Below, piece by piece: positions 19,462 to 29,674 of a stretch of DNA of 64,000 bases. Position 1 is the first letter of the stretch, and every line of letters starts with the position of its first letter. Source of the stretch: Myroides marinus (lineage in GTDB: Bacteria > Bacteroidota > Bacteroidia > Flavobacteriales > Flavobacteriaceae); contig NZ_FNYS01000001.1 of the NCBI RefSeq assembly GCF_900109075.1, positions 1 to 64,000 on the forward strand, written 5' to 3'. The position numbers and the translations under genes are program-made. Under the pieces are notes generated by a model. It ran no database searches, was not told where the DNA came from, and saw only the letters and a program-made list of their open reading frames with translations.

Positions 19462-19731
19462 TTACCAACTTGCCTTTTTTACTCCAGGTATCAATCCATT
19501 ATTTGCCATTTCACGGAAAGTAACACGAGAAATACCGAATTGACGCATATACCCTCTAGGTCTTCCTGTTAATTTACATCTGTTGTGTAAACGAACTGGA
19601 GAAGCATTTTTAGGTAACTTTTGTAATCCTTCATAATCACCAGCTTCTAAAAGAGCTGATCTCTTAGCAGCATATTTGTCAACTAATGCTTGTCTTTTAA
19701 CCTCACGGGCTTTCATTGATTCTTTAGCCAT
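19462..19731 (-). CDS. rpsN: 30S ribosomal protein S14 (long, zinc-free form)
   Basis: 89 residues, the long C-minus type: the CxxC pairs of the short zinc-binding form are missing (only one Cys, in [15 protein letters not shown]). The C-terminal [19 protein letters not shown] is conserved. It lies 2 bp after rplE. Confidence 0.97.
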   Translation of the reverse strand: MAKESMKAREVKRQALVDKYAAKRSALLEAGDYEGLQKLPKNASPVRLHNRCKLTGRPRGYMRQFGISRVTFREMANNGLIPGVKKASW

Positions 19732-19733
19732 AC

Positions 19734-20285
19734 TTAATTCTTTTTAAAAGGTAATCCTAATTCAGCAAGTAAAGATTTCGCTTCTTTATCTGTTTCAGCA
19801 GATGTAACGAAAGTGATATCAAAACCAGCGATTTTGTTAACTTTATCGATATTGATTTCAGGGAAAATGATTTGCTCAGTAACACCTAAGTTATAATTTC
19901 CTCTTCCGTCAAAACCATCAGATTTAATACCTGAAAAGTCTCTTACACGTGGTAAAGCTGAAGTTACTAAACGATCTAAAAATTCATACATTTTCTCTCC
20001 GCGTAACGTTACTTTTGCACCAATTGGCATTCCTTTTCTTAATTTAAAAGTAGCAACGTCTTTCTTAGAGATTGTAGCAACTGCTTTTTGACCTGTAATC
20101 TTAGTTAATTCCTCAACAGCGTAATCAACTAATTTTTTATCAGAAACAGCAGCACCAACTCCACGGCTAACAACGATTTTTTCAAGTTTTGGAACTTGCA
20201 TTACGTTTTTATAACCGAATTCTTCAGTAAGAGCAGAGATAACTCTGCTTTTATATTCTTCTTTAAGTCTTGGTATATAAGCCAT
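19734..20285 (-). CDS. rplE: 50S ribosomal protein L5
   Basis: 183 residues; binds 5S rRNA and touches P-site tRNA. Contains [16 protein letters not shown], the basic [19 protein letters not shown] and [15 protein letters not shown]. It starts 2 bp after rplX, suggesting coupled translation. Confidence 0.98.
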   Translation of the reverse strand: MAYIPRLKEEYKSRVISALTEEFGYKNVMQVPKLEKIVVSRGVGAAVSDKKLVDYAVEELTKITGQKAVATISKKDVATFKLRKGMPIGAKVTLRGEKMYEFLDRLVTSALPRVRDFSGIKSDGFDGRGNYNLGVTEQIIFPEINIDKVNKIAGFDITFVTSAETDKEAKSLLAELGLPFKKN

Positions 20286-20287
20286 AA

Positions 20288-20605
20288 CTATAATACTTGT
20301 TTTGATTTTTTAGAAACTCTTACATTTTTTCCGTTCTCTCCTTTTTGGATAGCTACTTTAGTAGTTTCTCCTGTCTTAGGATCTACGATCGCTAAGTTTG
20401 AGATTTGGATTGGAGCCTCTTTTTTAACAATTCCACCTTGAGGGTTAGAAGCACTTGGCTTCACGTGTTTTGAAATGATATTCACCCCTTCAACAATAGC
20501 TTTGTTTTTCTCACGTAATACACGTACTACTTTACCTTCAGTCCCTTTGTGGTCCCCAGCGATAACGCGTACAGTATCTCCTGTTTTTATCTTTAGCTTA
20601 ATCAT
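20288..20605 (-). CDS. rplX: 50S ribosomal protein L24
   Basis: 105 residues; early assembly initiator of the large subunit near the exit tunnel. KOW motif at the N-terminus ([19 protein letters not shown]), then [19 protein letters not shown]. Confidence 0.98.
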   Translation of the reverse strand: MIKLKIKTGDTVRVIAGDHKGTEGKVVRVLREKNKAIVEGVNIISKHVKPSASNPQGGIVKKEAPIQISNLAIVDPKTGETTKVAIQKGENGKNVRVSKKSKQVL

Positions 20606-20617
20606 GTTTAGAACGAA

Positions 20618-20986
20618 TTATAACACCTCTGGTGCTAATGATACAATTTTCATGAATTGTTTTTCACGAAGCTCTCTTGCAACCGGACCAAAAACACGAG
20701 TTCCTTTCATCTCTCCAGCAGCATTTAACAATACACATGCGTTATCGTCAAATCTGATGTAAGATCCGTCAGCTCTTCTCACTTCTTTTTTAGTACGAAC
20801 TACAACTGCAGTTGAAACGCTACCTTTTTTCACGCTTCCGTTTGGAGTTGCTTCTTTAATTGAAACTACAATTTTATCACCTACAGAGGCATAACGACGT
20901 TTCGTTCCTCCTAAAACACGGATAGTCAAAACTTCTTTTGCACCTGTGTTATCTGCTACTTTAAGTCTAGATTCTTGTTGTACCAT
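20618..20986 (-). CDS. rplN: 50S ribosomal protein L14
   Basis: 122 residues; forms an intersubunit bridge. Begins [19 protein letters not shown] and contains [18 protein letters not shown] and [13 protein letters not shown]. It is of standard length and follows rpsQ by 2 bp. Confidence 0.98.
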   Translation of the reverse strand: MVQQESRLKVADNTGAKEVLTIRVLGGTKRRYASVGDKIVVSIKEATPNGSVKKGSVSTAVVVRTKKEVRRADGSYIRFDDNACVLLNAAGEMKGTRVFGPVARELREKQFMKIVSLAPEVL

Positions 20987-20988
20987 AA

Positions 20989-21246
20989 TTATTTCGCTCT
21001 TTCAATGATTTCAACTAATCTCCAACATTTTGATTTAGATAATGGACGTGTCTCCATAATCTTTACAGTATCACCAATGTTGCAATCATTTGTTTCGTCG
21101 TGTGCAACGTATTTTTTCGTTTTCAACACGAACTTACCATATAATGGGTGTTTTACTCTCTTTACTTCAGACACAACAATAGATTTCTCCATTTTGTTGC
21201 TAGTAACAACACCTATTCTTTCTTTTCTTAATTTTCTATTTTCCAT
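20989..21246 (-). CDS. rpsQ: 30S ribosomal protein S17
   Basis: 85 residues, OB-fold protein binding the 5' domain of 16S rRNA. Shows [32 protein letters not shown] and [19 protein letters not shown]. Confidence 0.98.
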   Translation of the reverse strand: MENRKLRKERIGVVTSNKMEKSIVVSEVKRVKHPLYGKFVLKTKKYVAHDETNDCNIGDTVKIMETRPLSKSKCWRLVEIIERAK

Positions 21247-21263
21247 CTTTCGGCAGAATACAA

Positions 21264-21455
21264 TTATTGTAACTCTCTTTTACTTAACTCTGTATTCACT
21301 CTTGCAATACTTCTTCTTACAACTTTTAATTGTAATGGATTCTCGATTGGAGAAATTGCATGAGCTGATCTCAGGTTATTATATGTGTTCGTCAACTGTA
21401 CTAGTTGCTCTTGTAATTCAGCTACAGATAGATTTACTATTTCAGATTGTTTCAT
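21264..21455 (-). CDS. rpmC: 50S ribosomal protein L29
   Basis: 63 residues when started at the ATG that gives [18 protein letters not shown]. An in-frame ATG 36 bp further upstream would overlap the rplP gene and add residues absent from L29, so the shorter form is preferred. Two-helix hairpin near the tunnel exit, where SRP and trigger factor dock. Confidence 0.95.
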   Translation of the reverse strand: MKQSEIVNLSVAELQEQLVQLTNTYNNLRSAHAISPIENPLQLKVVRRSIARVNTELSKRELQ

Positions 21456-21468
21456 GATAAAAATTTTA

Positions 21469-21888
21469 TTATGCTTCGAAATCTCTAGCAATTACAAATT
21501 TAGTTTTTACAGGAAGTTTTTGAGCAGCTAAGCGTAAAGCTTCTTTTGCTACTGAAATTGGCACTCCACCAACTTCGAACATAATCTTTCCTGGTTTTAC
21601 CACAGCAACCCAGTATTCTACTGCACCTTTTCCTTTACCCATACGTACTTCTAGAGGTTTCTTAGTGATAGGTTTGTCTGGGAAAATTTTAATCCATAAC
21701 TGCCCTTCACGTTTCATGAAACGAGTAGCTGCGATACGCGCAGCCTCGATTTGACGTGAAGTGATAAATGCAGAGTCCATAGATTTGATTCCAAACATAC
21801 CATTTGAAAGTTCATGCCCTCTTTGAGAAATCCCTTTCATTTTACCTTTCTGTACCTTACGGTATTTTGTTCTTTTAGGCTGTAACAT
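21469..21888 (-). CDS. rplP: 50S ribosomal protein L16
   Basis: 139 residues; organises the A-site tRNA corridor. Contains [38 protein letters not shown] and [20 protein letters not shown]. Confidence 0.98.
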   Translation of the reverse strand: MLQPKRTKYRKVQKGKMKGISQRGHELSNGMFGIKSMDSAFITSRQIEAARIAATRFMKREGQLWIKIFPDKPITKKPLEVRMGKGKGAVEYWVAVVKPGKIMFEVGGVPISVAKEALRLAAQKLPVKTKFVIARDFEA

Positions 21889-21906
21889 TTTTCTTCAGTT
21901 TAAAAA

Positions 21907-22629
21907 TTACTTTCTTTTGCGTGGGTTAGATTTACCTTTTGGAGCAGATCCTGCTGATTTAGATTGTTTTTTATCCATACCAGCTAACGGAGAAAGATCT
22001 CTCTTACCGTAAACTTCACCTTTCATGATCCACACTTTGATCCCCATTCTACCGTAAGTAGTGTGAGCTTCAGCAAGTGCATAATCGATGTCAGCTCTGA
22101 AAGTTGATAACGGAATTCTTCCTTCTTTGAAAGTCTCAGAACGTGCCATTTCAGCACCGTTTAAACGACCAGAAATCATAACTTTGATTCCTTCTGCATT
22201 CATTCTCATTGCAGCAGCCATAGCCATACGGATAGCTCTACGGTAAGAAATTCTGCTTTCGATTTGACGAGCGATACTAGCAGCCACTAAGTATCCATCT
22301 AATTCAGGACGTTTGATTTCAAAGATATTGATTTGAACTTCCTTATCAGTAATCTTTTTCAATTCCTCTTTTAACTTGTCTACCTCTTGTCCACCTTTTC
22401 CGATAATGATACCAGGTCTAGCAGTAGTGATAGTAACGGTTACAAGTTTTAAAGTTCTCTCGATGATTACTTTAGATACACTAGCTTTTGATAAACGAGC
22501 ATGGATATACTTTCTGATCTTGTGATCTTCAGCGATTTTATCACCGTAGTCATTTCCACCATACCAGTTTGAGTCCCATCCTCTGATAATACCAAGGCGA
22601 TTCCCGATTGGATTAGTCTTTTGTCCCAT
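21907..22629 (-). CDS. rpsC: 30S ribosomal protein S3
   Basis: 240 residues; lines the mRNA entry with helicase activity. KH domain with [20 protein letters not shown]-terminal domain with GVRGRL-like [17 protein letters not shown] and [20 protein letters not shown] basic Ser/Lys-rich tail extends past the core. Confidence 0.98.
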   Translation of the reverse strand: MGQKTNPIGNRLGIIRGWDSNWYGGNDYGDKIAEDHKIRKYIHARLSKASVSKVIIERTLKLVTVTITTARPGIIIGKGGQEVDKLKEELKKITDKEVQINIFEIKRPELDGYLVAASIARQIESRISYRRAIRMAMAAAMRMNAEGIKVMISGRLNGAEMARSETFKEGRIPLSTFRADIDYALAEAHTTYGRMGIKVWIMKGEVYGKRDLSPLAGMDKKQSKSAGSAPKGKSNPRKRK

Positions 22630-22637
22630 ACTGCTTA

Positions 22638-23048
22638 TTAATTGCTTTGTGTGTTATTATTAGATCCTAACACGATTGTTACGTGGTTAGAACGTTTTCT
22701 GATTCTGTGTGCTCTTCCTTGAGGTGCAGGACGAAGTCTTTTCAACATCATTCCTCCATCAACTCTGATCTCTTTAACGATTAAACCAGCTTCTTCAATA
22801 TTTGCGTCGCTGTTTTTCGCTTGCCAGTTAGCAATTGCAGACAAAAGTAATTTCTCTAAATTACGAGAAGCTTCTTTTGAACTGAATTTTAATATATTTA
22901 GAGCTTTTTCTACTTTCTGACCTCTTACTAAATCCGCTACTAAGCGCATTTTTCTAGGAGAAGTAGGGCAATTGTTTAGCTTTGCGAAAGCAACTTGCTT
23001 GTTAGCTTCTTTAATTTGCTCAGCTCTTTCTCTTTTACGAACTCCCAT
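22638..23048 (-). CDS. rplV: 50S ribosomal protein L22
   Basis: 136 residues; its long beta-hairpin reaches into the exit tunnel (macrolide contact region near [19 protein letters not shown]). Also shows [20 protein letters not shown]. No insertion or deletion is seen in the hairpin tip. Confidence 0.97.
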   Translation of the reverse strand: MGVRKRERAEQIKEANKQVAFAKLNNCPTSPRKMRLVADLVRGQKVEKALNILKFSSKEASRNLEKLLLSAIANWQAKNSDANIEEAGLIVKEIRVDGGMMLKRLRPAPQGRAHRIRKRSNHVTIVLGSNNNTQSN

Positions 23049-23057
23049 AGCTTCTTA

Positions 23058-23336
23058 TTATTTTTTACCTTTATTCTTTGCACCAGCGTGACCTCTAAAA
23101 GATCTTGTTGGTGAAAACTCTCCTAATTTATGTCCTACCATGTTCTCTGTTACATAAACAGGAACAAACTGACGACCATTATGTACTGCGATAGTTTGTC
23201 CAACGAAATCAGGTGTAATCATTGAAGCTCTAGACCAAGTCTTGATAACTCCATTTTTTCCACTTTCTACGTTTACTTGAACTTTCTTCTCTAATTTATA
23301 GTGAACATAAGGTCCTTTTTTTAACGAACGTGCCAT
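23058..23336 (-). CDS. rpsS: 30S ribosomal protein S19
   Basis: 92 residues; in the 30S head with S13. [19 protein letters not shown] start, [20 protein letters not shown] and [18 protein letters not shown] are typical. Confidence 0.98.
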   Translation of the reverse strand: MARSLKKGPYVHYKLEKKVQVNVESGKNGVIKTWSRASMITPDFVGQTIAVHNGRQFVPVYVTENMVGHKLGEFSPTRSFRGHAGAKNKGKK

Positions 23337-23347
23337 GTCTTAATCTT

Positions 23348-24172
23348 TTATTTCTTTCTACGTTCAACGATATACTTATTACTCGACTTAACTTTAGAAC
23401 GAGTTCTGTACCCTTTAGCAGGCATCCCGTTTCTAGAACGTGGGTGTCCTCCTGACGAACGACCTTCTCCACCTCCCATTGGGTGATCTACTGGGTTCAT
23501 TGCTACTGGTCTAGTTCTAGGTCTTCTACCTAACCATCTAGATCTACCAGCTTTACCTGAAACGATTAATTGGTGATCGTGGTTAGATACTGCTCCGATA
23601 GTAGCCATACATTCTAATAAAATCAAACGGATCTCTCCAGAAGGCATTTTAATAGTAGCATATTTACCATCTCTAGCAACTAACTGAGCGAAAGTACCTG
23701 CTGAACGAGCGATAACAGCTCCTTGTCCAGGACGTAATTCGATACAAGATATAACAGTTCCTAAAGGAATTTTGCTTAAAGGCATTGCATTACCAACTTC
23801 TGGTGCTGCTTCAGGTCCTGAAACTACAGTTTGTCCAACTTTCATACCGCTTTGAGCAATGATGTATGATTTAGCTCCATCAGCATAAGCGATCAAAGAA
23901 ATGAACGCAGATCTATTTGGATCATACTCAATTGTTTTAACAGTAGCTGGGATACCCGCTTTAGCTCTTTTAAAATCAACTAAACGGTATCTTTGTTTAT
24001 GACCACCACCCATGTAGCGCATGGTCATTTTTCCTTGACTATTTCTACCTCCAGATTTTTTTTTCGGTGCTAGTAAACTACGCTCCGGCTTATCAGTTGT
24101 AATAGCGTCAAAACTATTCACAACTCTAAAACGCTGACCTGGGGTAATAGGTTTTAATTTTCTAACTGACAT
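23348..24172 (-). CDS. rplB: 50S ribosomal protein L2
   Basis: 274 residues; needed for subunit joining and peptidyl transfer. Carries [38 protein letters not shown] and the catalytic-core segment [16 protein letters not shown] as [15 protein letters not shown] with the key His, followed by a basic C-terminus. Confidence 0.98.
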   Translation of the reverse strand: MSVRKLKPITPGQRFRVVNSFDAITTDKPERSLLAPKKKSGGRNSQGKMTMRYMGGGHKQRYRLVDFKRAKAGIPATVKTIEYDPNRSAFISLIAYADGAKSYIIAQSGMKVGQTVVSGPEAAPEVGNAMPLSKIPLGTVISCIELRPGQGAVIARSAGTFAQLVARDGKYATIKMPSGEIRLILLECMATIGAVSNHDHQLIVSGKAGRSRWLGRRPRTRPVAMNPVDHPMGGGEGRSSGGHPRSRNGMPAKGYRTRSKVKSSNKYIVERRKK

Positions 24173-24178
24173 TATTTA

Positions 24179-24469
24179 TTAGATATTTGAATAAAAGTCT
24201 ATATTATCTCCTTCTTTCAATTCAACTATTGCTTTCTTGTAAGCATTAGTTTTAGCGTTGATCATACCACTTTTTGTGTATTTAACAGAACGCTTCGCAG
24301 CATAGTTCATAGTATTCACGTTCACAACTGAAACTCCATAAGCAGCCTCAACTGCTTTTTTAATTTCAATTTTGTTCGCTTTTCTATCAACAACAAACCC
24401 AAAACGGCCAAAAGTTTCGCCGTCTTTAGTTATTTTTTCTGTAATTATAGGCTTAATTAAAACACTCAT
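24179..24469 (-). CDS. rplW: 50S ribosomal protein L23
   Basis: 96 residues; docking site for trigger factor and SRP at the tunnel exit. Starts LIKPIITEKITKDGET and contains NKIEIKKAVEAAYGVSV. It lies between rplD (7 bp) and rplB (6 bp). Confidence 0.97.
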   Translation of the reverse strand: MSVLIKPIITEKITKDGETFGRFGFVVDRKANKIEIKKAVEAAYGVSVVNVNTMNYAAKRSVKYTKSGMINAKTNAYKKAIVELKEGDNIDFYSNI

Positions 24470-24476
24470 GTTCCTA

Positions 24477-25106
24477 TTATTTACTTAAATTTTCTACAAT
24501 TCCCGCTACTGAACCCTCAGTTAACACTAAACTTCCAGCATTTAAAATACTGTAAGTACTTAATTCAGAGTTAGTTACAACAGCAGCCTTCCCTAAATTG
24601 CGTGATGACAAATATACGTTTTTATTTGATTCACCAAACACAAATAGAGATTTTTTATTTTCCAACCCTAATCCATTCAATACTTTAATGAATGCTTTAG
24701 TACTTGGAGCCTCAAAATTAAAGTTTTCAACAACGATTAAATTTGATTCTTTCACTTTGATAGAGAAAGCAGATTTTCTCGCTAAACGTTTTAAACTTTT
24801 GTTTAATTTGAAAGAGTAGCTTCTTGGTCTTGGACCGAAAACTCTACCTCCTCCACGGAAAACTGGAGATTTAATACTTCCTGCTCTTGCAGTACCAGTT
24901 CCCTTTTGTTTTTTAATCTTACGAGTACTTCCAGATATCTCAGCTCTTTCTTTAGCTTTATGAGTACCTTGTCTTTGATTTGCTAAATATTGTTTAACAT
25001 CAAGATATACTGCGTGATTGTTTGGTTCTATACCGAATACTGAATCTAAAAGTTCAACTTTTCTACCAGTATCTTTTCCTGTGATATCTAAAACTTTTAC
25101 TTCCAT
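24477..25106 (-). CDS. rplD: 50S ribosomal protein L4
   Basis: 209 residues; exit-tunnel protein and, in E. coli, repressor of the S10 operon. The tunnel loop [17 protein letters not shown] and [18 protein letters not shown] are intact. Its ATG shares one base with the rplC stop codon (TAATG), so the two are translationally coupled. Confidence 0.98.
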   Translation of the reverse strand: MEVKVLDITGKDTGRKVELLDSVFGIEPNNHAVYLDVKQYLANQRQGTHKAKERAEISGSTRKIKKQKGTGTARAGSIKSPVFRGGGRVFGPRPRSYSFKLNKSLKRLARKSAFSIKVKESNLIVVENFNFEAPSTKAFIKVLNGLGLENKKSLFVFGESNKNVYLSSRNLGKAAVVTNSELSTYSILNAGSLVLTEGSVAGIVENLSK

Positions 25107-25723
25107 TACTTCTGAACGATTACATAAGAGTTTTTGTGTCCTGGAATTGCTCCCTTAACCACAAGTAGATTTTTATCAGCTACTACTTTTAAAACTCTAA
25201 GGTTTTGTACTGTTACATTAACTCCTCCCATTCTTCCTGCCATGCGCATTCCTTTGAATACTCTTGATGGGTAAGAAGAAGCTCCTACAGATCCTGGTGC
25301 TCTTAAACGGTTCTTTTGACCGTGAGTAACCTGACCAACTCCACCAAAACCATGACGTTTTACAACACCTTGGAATCCTTTTCCTTTAGATACACCCTGT
25401 ACATCTACGAATTCACCTTCAGCGAATAAATCAGCAGTGATAACATCACCTAATTTATACTCTCCAGCGAAATCTTTAATTTCAACGACTTTTCTTTTAG
25501 CAGATGTTCCAGCTTTTTTAAAGTGACCTAACTCAGCTTTAGTAGCGTGTTTCTCTGTCTTGTCATCGAAACCTAGTTGTAACGCTTCATACCCGTCAAC
25601 CTCAATGGTTCTGACTTGGGTAACGACATTTGGACCTAATTCGATTACTGTACATGGAATGTTTTTTCCATTTTCGTCGAAAATACTTGTCATGCCGATT
25701 TTTTTACCAATTAACCCAGACAT
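25106..25723 (-). CDS. rplC: 50S ribosomal protein L3
   Basis: 205 residues; starts assembly of the large subunit near the peptidyl-transferase centre. [19 protein letters not shown] start; the central extension [20 protein letters not shown], then [20 protein letters not shown]. The 110-bp gap from rpsJ is unusually wide for this operon and contains a 12-bp stem (see separate entry). Confidence 0.98.
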   Translation of the reverse strand: MSGLIGKKIGMTSIFDENGKNIPCTVIELGPNVVTQVRTIEVDGYEALQLGFDDKTEKHATKAELGHFKKAGTSAKRKVVEIKDFAGEYKLGDVITADLFAEGEFVDVQGVSKGKGFQGVVKRHGFGGVGQVTHGQKNRLRAPGSVGASSYPSRVFKGMRMAGRMGGVNVTVQNLRVLKVVADKNLLVVKGAIPGHKNSYVIVQK

Positions 25724-25768
25724 AAATATTAATTATTAATTATAAAATTCTTTTATTTTTCTAAAAGG

Positions 25769-25803
25769 ACTAAGTATTAGAGTTAAACACCCTAATACTT
25801 AGT
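25769..25803 (-). promoter_or_regulatory. Hairpin in the rpsJ-rplC gap
   Basis: ACTAAGTATTAG (25769-25780) pairs perfectly with CTAATACTTAGT (25792-25803), loop 11 nt, about 45 nt before the rplC start. The leftward RNA that follows (CCUUUUAG) is only weakly U-rich, so a pure terminator is less likely than an r-protein leader or an RNA-processing site. Confidence 0.55.
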
Positions 25804-25833
25804 TATAGATATTTTCTCGTTAGAGTGTAATTA

Positions 25834-26139
25834 TCACACTTTGATCTCTACTTCAACTCCACTAGGTAACTCTAATTTCATTAGAGCATCAATAGTTTTA
25901 GAAGATGAAGAATAGATATCTAACAATCTTTTGTATGAACTTAATTCAAACTGCTCTCTAGCTTTCTTGTTCACGTGAGGAGAACGAAGAACAGTAAAGA
26001 TTTTTTTATGAGTAGGTAATGGAATTGGTCCAGTTACTACTGCTCCTGTACTTTTTACAGTTTTTACGATTTTCTCTGCTGATTTATCAACCAACATATG
26101 ATCGTAAGATTTTAATTTTATTCTGATTTTTTGACTCAT
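25834..26139 (-). CDS. rpsJ: 30S ribosomal protein S10
   Basis: 101 residues; 30S head protein and, as NusE, a transcription antitermination partner. Contains [20 protein letters not shown] and [20 protein letters not shown]. It follows fusA by only 12 bp, joining the str and S10 operons into one unit; tuf, which often lies between them, is absent. Confidence 0.98.
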   Translation of the reverse strand: MSQKIRIKLKSYDHMLVDKSAEKIVKTVKSTGAVVTGPIPLPTHKKIFTVLRSPHVNKKAREQFELSSYKRLLDIYSSSSKTIDALMKLELPSGVEVEIKV

Positions 26140-26151
26140 TTTACTCTAAAA

Positions 26152-28287
26152 TTAAGCGTTACCTTTTGCTTTAGTGATTACTGCCTCTGAAATGTTTGAT
26201 GGTGTTTCAGAGTAGTGAGAGAACTCCATTGTAGAAGTTGCTCTACCAGATGATAATGTTCTTAATGTAGTAACATATCCGAACATTTCTGATAATGGAA
26301 CAGATGCTTTAACAACTTTAGCTCCATTTCTGTCATCCATACTGTTGATTTGTCCACGACGACGGTTCAAATCCCCAACGATATCACCCATGTTTTCTTC
26401 AGGAGTCAATACTTCTAACTTCATGATAGGCTCAAGAATTACAGCACCAGCAGCTTTAGCAGCAGCTTTGTAACCCATTTTAGCAGCTAATTCGAAAGAT
26501 AATGCATCCGAGTCAACCGCGTGGTAAGAACCATCAATTAAAGTTACTTTCATTGAGTCCATTTCGAATCCAGCTAAAGGTCCTTGTTTCATCGCCTCTC
26601 TAAATCCTTTCTCTACAGAAGGGATATATTCTTTAGGAACGTTACCACCTTTTACTTCGTTTACGAATTGTAATCCAACGAATGGTTTTCCATCAACTTC
26701 ATCAGCAGGTCCCATTTTGAATACGATATCAGCAAACTTACCACGTCCACCAGATTGCTTTTTATAAGCTTCTCTGTGTTGTGCATCGCGTGTAAGAGTT
26801 TCTTTGTACTCAACTTGAGGCTCACCTTGGTTAACTTCAACTTTAAACTCACGTCTCATACGATCGATAAGTACGTCTAAGTGTAACTCACCCATACCAG
26901 AGATTACAGTTTGTCCAGACGCTTGGTCAGTTTTAACTGTAAAAGTTGGATCCTCTTCAGCTAATTTAGCTAAAGCAGTACCCATTTTATCCATATCCGC
27001 TTTTGTTTTTGGTTCAATAGCGATACCGATAACTGGATCAGGGAATACCATACTTTCTAATACGATAGGATTTTTCTCATCACATAAAGTATCTCCAGTT
27101 TTGATATCTTTAAATCCTACAGCAGCTCCAATATCTCCAGCTTCAATATATTCAACTGGGTTTTGTTTGTTAGCGTGCATTTGGTAGATACGAGAAATAC
27201 GCTCTTTATTTCCAGAACGAGTATTCAATACATAAGAACCAGCATCTAAGTGTCCTGAATAAGCTCTAAAGAATGCTAAACGACCTACGAATGGGTCAGT
27301 AGCGATTTTAAATGCTAATGCAGCGAATGGCTCAGTAACTGATGGCTTACGTACAATTGGTTCTTCAGTATCAGGATTAGTTCCTTCGATAGCTTCCTTA
27401 TCCATTGGAGAAGGTAGGTAACGACAAACAGCATCTAACATGAACTGAACACCTTTATTTTTGAATGAAGACCCACAAGTCATAGGGATGATGCTCATAT
27501 CAAGAGTAGCAGCACGTAAAGCAACGTGAATTTCATCCTCAGTGATTGAGTTCTCATCTTCCATATATTTCTCAAGAAGATTTTCATCATAAGCAGCAAT
27601 CTCTTCGATTAATTGACCTCTGTATTGTTTTACTTCAGCCAACATATCTGCAGGGATTTCTACAACGTCAAAAGTAGAACCATGATTTTCATCATGCCAT
27701 ACGATTGCACGGTTTTTAACTAAGTCAACGATACCTTTGAAATCAGCCTCATCACCAATAGGTAAAACGATTGGCACAGCGTTAGATTTCAACATATCTT
27801 TAACTTGCTGACATACTGCTAAGAAGTTAGATCCTTGACGGTCCATCTTGTTAACAAATCCCATACGAGGAACTTTATAGTTATCAGCTAATCTCCAGTT
27901 AGTCTCTGATTGAGGCTCAACACCATCAACAGCACTAAATAAGAATACTAATCCATCTAATACACGTAAAGAACGGTTTACCTCTACAGTAAAGTCAACG
28001 TGTCCAGGAGTATCAATAATATTGAAGTGGTACTCCATAGATTCAGGTAACTTCGCTCCTTGGTTAGTTGGGAAACTCCAAGTACATGTAGTAGCTGCTG
28101 ATGTAATAGTAATACCTCTTTCAGCCTCTTGCTCCATCCAGTCCATTGTAGAAGATCCTTCGTGAGTTTCTCCCATTTTGTGGTTTTTACCTGTATAGAA
28201 CAAAATACGTTCAGTAGTTGTTGTCTTACCAGCATCGATGTGTGCAGCGATACCAATGTTTCTTGTATATTTTAAATCTCTTGCCAT
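26152..28287 (-). CDS. fusA: Elongation factor G
   Basis: GTPase that moves tRNA and mRNA through the ribosome; 711 residues. G domain with [20 protein letters not shown], switch [14 protein letters not shown] and NKMDRQGS; domain II around [19 protein letters not shown]; domain IV with GPADEVDGK to [13 protein letters not shown]; domain V to the end. It lies in standard str-operon position after rpsG (21 bp). Confidence 0.98.
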   Translation of the reverse strand: MARDLKYTRNIGIAAHIDAGKTTTTERILFYTGKNHKMGETHEGSSTMDWMEQEAERGITITSAATTCTWSFPTNQGAKLPESMEYHFNIIDTPGHVDFTVEVNRSLRVLDGLVFLFSAVDGVEPQSETNWRLADNYKVPRMGFVNKMDRQGSNFLAVCQQVKDMLKSNAVPIVLPIGDEADFKGIVDLVKNRAIVWHDENHGSTFDVVEIPADMLAEVKQYRGQLIEEIAAYDENLLEKYMEDENSITEDEIHVALRAATLDMSIIPMTCGSSFKNKGVQFMLDAVCRYLPSPMDKEAIEGTNPDTEEPIVRKPSVTEPFAALAFKIATDPFVGRLAFFRAYSGHLDAGSYVLNTRSGNKERISRIYQMHANKQNPVEYIEAGDIGAAVGFKDIKTGDTLCDEKNPIVLESMVFPDPVIGIAIEPKTKADMDKMGTALAKLAEEDPTFTVKTDQASGQTVISGMGELHLDVLIDRMRREFKVEVNQGEPQVEYKETLTRDAQHREAYKKQSGGRGKFADIVFKMGPADEVDGKPFVGLQFVNEVKGGNVPKEYIPSVEKGFREAMKQGPLAGFEMDSMKVTLIDGSYHAVDSDALSFELAAKMGYKAAAKAAGAVILEPIMKLEVLTPEENMGDIVGDLNRRRGQINSMDDRNGAKVVKASVPLSEMFGYVTTLRTLSSGRATSTMEFSHYSETPSNISEAVITKAKGNA

Positions 28288-28308
28288 TGTATATAGTTTC
28301 TGTATGGA

Positions 28309-28785
28309 TTAAAATCTAAAGTGAGAGAATGCTTTATTAGCTTCAGCCATCTTATGAGTATCCATTCTCTTTTTAACAGCAGCTCCTTCTTCTTTAGCAG
28401 CAGCTAAGATTTCAGACGCTAATTTTCCAGCCATAGATTTCTCATTTCTTTTTCTCGCATACAAAATCATCCATTTCATCGCCATAGAAATTTTTCTATC
28501 TGGACGAATTTGCATTGGGATTTGGAATGTAGCTCCACCTACACGACGAGAACGAACTTCTACGTGTGGCATAACGTTAGTTAATGCATCTTTCCAAATT
28601 TCTAATGAAGATTTTTCTTCATCTTGTTTTTTCTCCTCAACGATTTCTAAAGCATCATAAAATACTTTAAAAGCTGTTGATTTCTTACCGTCCCACATTA
28701 AGTTGTTTACAAAACGCGTAACTAATTGATCATTAAATTTTGGATCTGGTAAAAGAGGTCTCTTTTTCGCCTGTCTTTTTCTCAT
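28309..28785 (-). CDS. rpsG: 30S ribosomal protein S7
   Basis: 158 residues; nucleates the 30S head and lines the E site. Shows [19 protein letters not shown], the beta-hairpin region with [17 protein letters not shown], and NKAFSHFRF at the end. Confidence 0.98.
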   Translation of the reverse strand: MRKRQAKKRPLLPDPKFNDQLVTRFVNNLMWDGKKSTAFKVFYDALEIVEEKKQDEEKSSLEIWKDALTNVMPHVEVRSRRVGGATFQIPMQIRPDRKISMAMKWMILYARKRNEKSMAGKLASEILAAAKEEGAAVKKRMDTHKMAEANKAFSHFRF

Positions 28786-28810
28786 GTCTTCTTCTTAAAC
28801 GTTTAAACGA

Positions 28811-29191
28811 TTATTTTTTGTCTTTAGGACGTTTTGCTCCGTATTTAGATCTTCTTTGAGTTCTACCGTTTACTCCGGCAGTATCCAAAGCACCACGTAC
28901 GATGTGGTATCTAACACCTGGCAAATCTTTTACCCTTCCACCTCTAACTAATACTATCGAGTGCTCTTGTAAATTGTGTCCTTCTCCTGGGATGTATGCG
29001 TTTACTTCATTACCATTTGTTAAACGTACCCTTGCAACTTTACGCATTGCAGAGTTTGGTTTTTTAGGTGTTGTAGTATAAACACGCGTACAAACTCCTC
29101 TTCTTTGAGGACAAGAATCCAAAGCAACCGATTTACTCTTCTTAGTCAATTGGGTTCTCCCTGTTCTTACTAATTGTTGAATTGTTGGCAT
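28811..29191 (-). CDS. rpsL: 30S ribosomal protein S12
   Basis: 126 residues; decoding-centre protein and first gene of the operon. The two loops that carry streptomycin-resistance changes read [13 protein letters not shown] and [13 protein letters not shown], both with the sensitive-type Lys. It is preceded by the clearest promoter in the window. Confidence 0.98.
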   Translation of the reverse strand: MPTIQQLVRTGRTQLTKKSKSVALDSCPQRRGVCTRVYTTTPKKPNSAMRKVARVRLTNGNEVNAYIPGEGHNLQEHSIVLVRGGRVKDLPGVRYHIVRGALDTAGVNGRTQRRSKYGAKRPKDKK

Positions 29192-29237
29192 AATGTTTAT
29201 TAATAATTTCTACAATATATTATTCCGCACTATATAC

Positions 29238-29275
29238 GGGGTTGCAAATGTATAACTATTTTTTATTTATTCAAA
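29238..29275 (-). promoter_or_regulatory. Promoter of the ribosomal protein operon
   Basis: Leftward TTTG (29272-29275), a 19-bp spacer, then TACATTTG (29245-29252): an exact fit to the Bacteroidota sigma factor consensus in boxes and spacing. Transcription should begin near 29239, giving a leader of about 48 nt before rpsL. Confidence 0.85.
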
Positions 29276-29628
29276 CCTCAAAGCATTAATTTTCAACATA
29301 ATTAATTTTTTTTATCAACAATTGCTCTTTGACCTACTTTTTTCTCTTGATACGATAGTTATTAAAAACTTATCAACAATTTTCACTCTCTATTTTTGAC
29401 AATACCTCTGTTTAAAATTATTCATAATAGTCTACATTAGGGTAACAATGTCACCCTATACACGTGTCTGAAGTAATACAATAAAGCTAATTCTCATTTA
29501 ATTTACCAGCAAATACTATTCCAACATACCTCTATCATACTATTATAGAACAGATTATATTTTTTATTCAACTAATATATAAAAGCTAATTTTTTCTAAA
29601 CACGCTCAAAACCAATCTCCTTTAAATC

Positions 29629-29670
29629 TATCTTTGCGCGTTTTTTAGAAAAATATTATAACTAACTTTG
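29629..29670 (+). promoter_or_regulatory. Candidate rlmB promoter boxes
   Basis: Two exact -7 matches lie in front of rlmB: TATCTTTG (29629-29636) and TAACTTTG (29663-29670). The second ends only 4 nt before the ATG, so a transcript from it would start at or very near the start codon (leaderless). Neither has a well-spaced -33 box. Confidence 0.4.
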
Positions 29671-29674
29671 CACC

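Larger units (their letters stand above)
29192..29674. other. Divergent intergenic region between rpsL and rlmB
   Basis: 483 bp without a gene. It holds the rpsL promoter on the left, candidate rlmB promoter boxes on the right, two exact copies of TTATCAACAATT (29312-29323 and 29370-29381), and an inverted repeat TAGGGT/ACCCTA (29438-29443 and 29453-29458). Confidence 0.7.

Noticed and set aside
20975..21457. 160-codon rightward frame opposite rpsQ and rpmC
   Set aside because: Antisense to conserved ribosomal genes with standard order; a shadow of their codon pattern.
29312..29381. Replication origin (DnaA boxes)
   Set aside because: Only two imperfect boxes, no dnaA, dnaN or AT-rich unwinding element arrangement, and strong promoters explain the region.
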